Below, piece after piece: positions 5,446 to 6,474 of a stretch of 6,474 nt of DNA (its first letter is position 1; every line of letters begins with the position of its first letter). The position numbers and the translations under genes are program-made. The notes beneath the pieces are model-generated. The model was not told where the DNA came from and did not search any database. It was given only the letters and a program-made list of their open reading frames with translations. This DNA is from Deltaproteobacteria bacterium (GTDB taxonomy: Bacteria; Desulfobacterota; Binatia; UBA9968): NCBI GenBank assembly GCA_005878685.1, contig VBLN01000096.1, positions 2,406 to 8,879 of the forward strand, written 5' to 3'.

Positions 5446-6222
5446 TCAGAAAGAGCCTTCCAGTTGCCGCACCTCGGAACTCCATGGCGCTATTTTTCTC
5501 TGCAACGCATCCACCGCCATGAAGAGACCGAGGGAGAGAAGCGCCAGGATTAATAGGATGACAAGCGCGAAGGCGGTGTCCAGGCTGTAGTTGGCTTGTA
5601 GGATGAGGTATCCAAGTCCCTGGTTGGCGGCGACAAATTCAGCGACAATCGCTCCCGTTACCGAGAGCACCAGTGCGACCTTGATTCCGGCGAACATGTA
5701 GGGCAGGGAGTTGGGAAGTCGGATCTTCTTAAAGACATCCCATTGAGAGGCCCGGCTGATGCGCGCCAGATCGAGCAGCTCGGGCTCGACCTCCTTCAAC
5801 CCTACGACTGTATTGACGACGATAGGAAAGAACGCGACGAGAAAAGCGATCGCCATTTTGGAGAGGAGTCCGTAGCCGATCCAGATCACCATCAAAGGAG
5901 CGAGCGCGCTTTTAGGCATCGCATAGAGGATCACAATGAGTGGATAGAGTGTATTCTGCAGATGGCGCGAATAGACGACGCCGACAGCGAAGCCGACTCC
6001 TAGAATAAAGGAGAGGCTAAAGCCGCCCACGGCTTCGAGAAAGGTAATCCACGCATGATTGCCGAGAATGAAGAATTTGTTCACAAAGGCCTCATAGAGA
6101 CTTCTTGGAGGGGGAAGAATGAAGGCCGGAACGCGGATGATCTCCACGAGGATCTCCCACAAGATGAGGAGCGCGGCGAAGAAGATGATAGGTTCGGCGA
6201 GGTTTTTAGCAGAAAATCTCAA
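5446..6222 (-). CDS. NitT/Tau-type ABC transporter permease, first gene of the operon
   Basis: This 258-residue inner-membrane channel subunit has membrane segments at about 10-30, 60-83, 93-118, 121-141, 180-198 and 216-238. ILPPPRSLYEAF (35-46) is typical of the NitT/Tau permease N-terminus. The EAA loop lies at about 151-170 (LARISRASQWDVF, then KKIRLP). The normally invariant glycine of this loop is Arg157 here, although the other permease in the window keeps it. The start is a TTG at 6222; an in-frame stop at 6249-6247 limits the frame, and no ATG or GTG lies between. Only a weak purine stretch (GAGAGCTGAGAAA) precedes it. A promoter at 6244-6272 puts the transcript start about 15 bases upstream, which agrees with this start. 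The binding protein and ATPase follow in the same direction, so it is the channel of that importer. Confidence 0.9.
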   Translation of the reverse strand: MRFSAKNLAEPIIFFAALLILWEILVEIIRVPAFILPPPRSLYEAFVNKFFILGNHAWITFLEAVGGFSLSFILGVGFAVGVVYSRHLQNTLYPLIVILYAMPKSALAPLMVIWIGYGLLSKMAIAFLVAFFPIVVNTVVGLKEVEPELLDLARISRASQWDVFKKIRLPNSLPYMFAGIKVALVLSVTGAIVAEFVAANQGLGYLILQANYSLDTAFALVILLILALLSLGLFMAVDALQRKIAPWSSEVRQLEGSF

Positions 6223-6243
6223 TTTCTCAGCTCTCGGCAGGAG

Positions 6244-6272
6244 ACGTTAGAAGAAAGCGGAGAGCGTGTCAA
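6244..6272 (-). promoter_or_regulatory. Sigma70-type promoter of the importer operon
   Basis: On the minus strand a perfect TTGACA (6272-6267) is followed by exactly 17 bases and TAACGT (6249-6244), which keeps the T, A and final T of the -10 consensus. Transcription would begin near 6237, about 15 bases before the TTG start of the permease. Confidence 0.55.
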
Positions 6273-6474
6273 GGAAGGGTGGGTCTTAGAGCGGAAGGTA
6301 TTTATTCAACCGACGTCGAGGAGATTTGATTCTCTGTCTCAAAGTACTGACTCGGCGCGTGCGTGGCTTTTGGGAAGCTCCTGTGTTGGATGTCTCCATC
6401 GCTTCGGTGCAGACTCCTCGACCTAACAGTTCCGATTACAGGCGACGGTTCAATTGCAAATCTGAGATCTCCCA
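6273..6474. other. Upstream intergenic stretch, no gene recognised
   Basis: No recognisable gene, tRNA or clear hairpin is seen. On the minus strand one frame is open from the window edge (6472) to a TAA at 6304-6302, 56 codons without family signals. It could be the tail of an upstream gene but is short enough to be chance. Confidence 0.3.

Noticed and set aside
5045..5590. Long plus-strand frame of 181 codons over the binding-protein start
   Set aside because: It is antisense to the secure binding-protein and permease genes, with arginine/serine-rich composition and no family features.
6055..6426. Plus-strand frame of 123 codons at the right end
   Set aside because: Half lies antisense to the permease and its composition is that of a shadow frame (rich in E, R and D). 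It also crosses the operon promoter.

Overview
The window looks like a chromosomal segment of an uncultured Gram-negative bacterium with moderate GC. The substrate-binding protein has a plain Sec signal peptide with no lipobox, which fits a periplasm. NitT/Tau-type (NMT1/THI5-like) transport genes, a cobalamin-type radical SAM start and a UPF0182 remnant together suggest a soil or sediment lineage such as Binatota, Rokubacteria, NC10 or another delta-like group. That placement is an inference from gene content only.

Layout. Bases 1-114 (minus) hold the first 38 codons of a gene that starts like a B12-binding radical SAM protein. A 214-bp divergent region follows, with two back-to-back sigma70-type promoters and repeated ATATTGAT boxes between and around their -35 elements. 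At 329-1177 (plus) is a lone NitT/Tau-type ABC permease, closed by a strong intrinsic terminator at 1206-1249. At 1384-1931 (plus) is a decayed UPF0182 membrane-protein gene: it has one frameshift near 1525 and is then cut off. The break coincides with an imperfect 64-bp direct repeat (1935-1998 and 2282-2345) that brackets a short segment with a possible minus-strand small protein. At 2444-3533 (plus) is a two-gene, 65-bp-overlapping module resembling the VapB45/VapC45 toxin-antitoxin type: an HTH plus DUF433 antitoxin followed by a PIN-like protein.

The right half is a minus-strand operon read from about 6240 down to 3558: permease, periplasmic binding protein, ATPase. This is a complete NitT/Tau-type importer behind a promoter with a perfect TTGACA -35 and 17-bp spacing. 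The substrate cannot be read from sequence. The binding protein would capture the ligand, the 5446-6222 permease would form the channel and the 3558-4352 ATPase would power it. The solitary permease at 329-1177 has no ATPase or binding protein next to it. It may borrow them from this operon or belong to a system outside the window.

No wholly new system is evident. The points most worth a second look are the divergent promoter with its repeated boxes, the repeat-bounded scar that truncates the UPF0182 gene, and the overlapping HTH-DUF433/PIN-like pair sitting next to that scar between two transporter loci.
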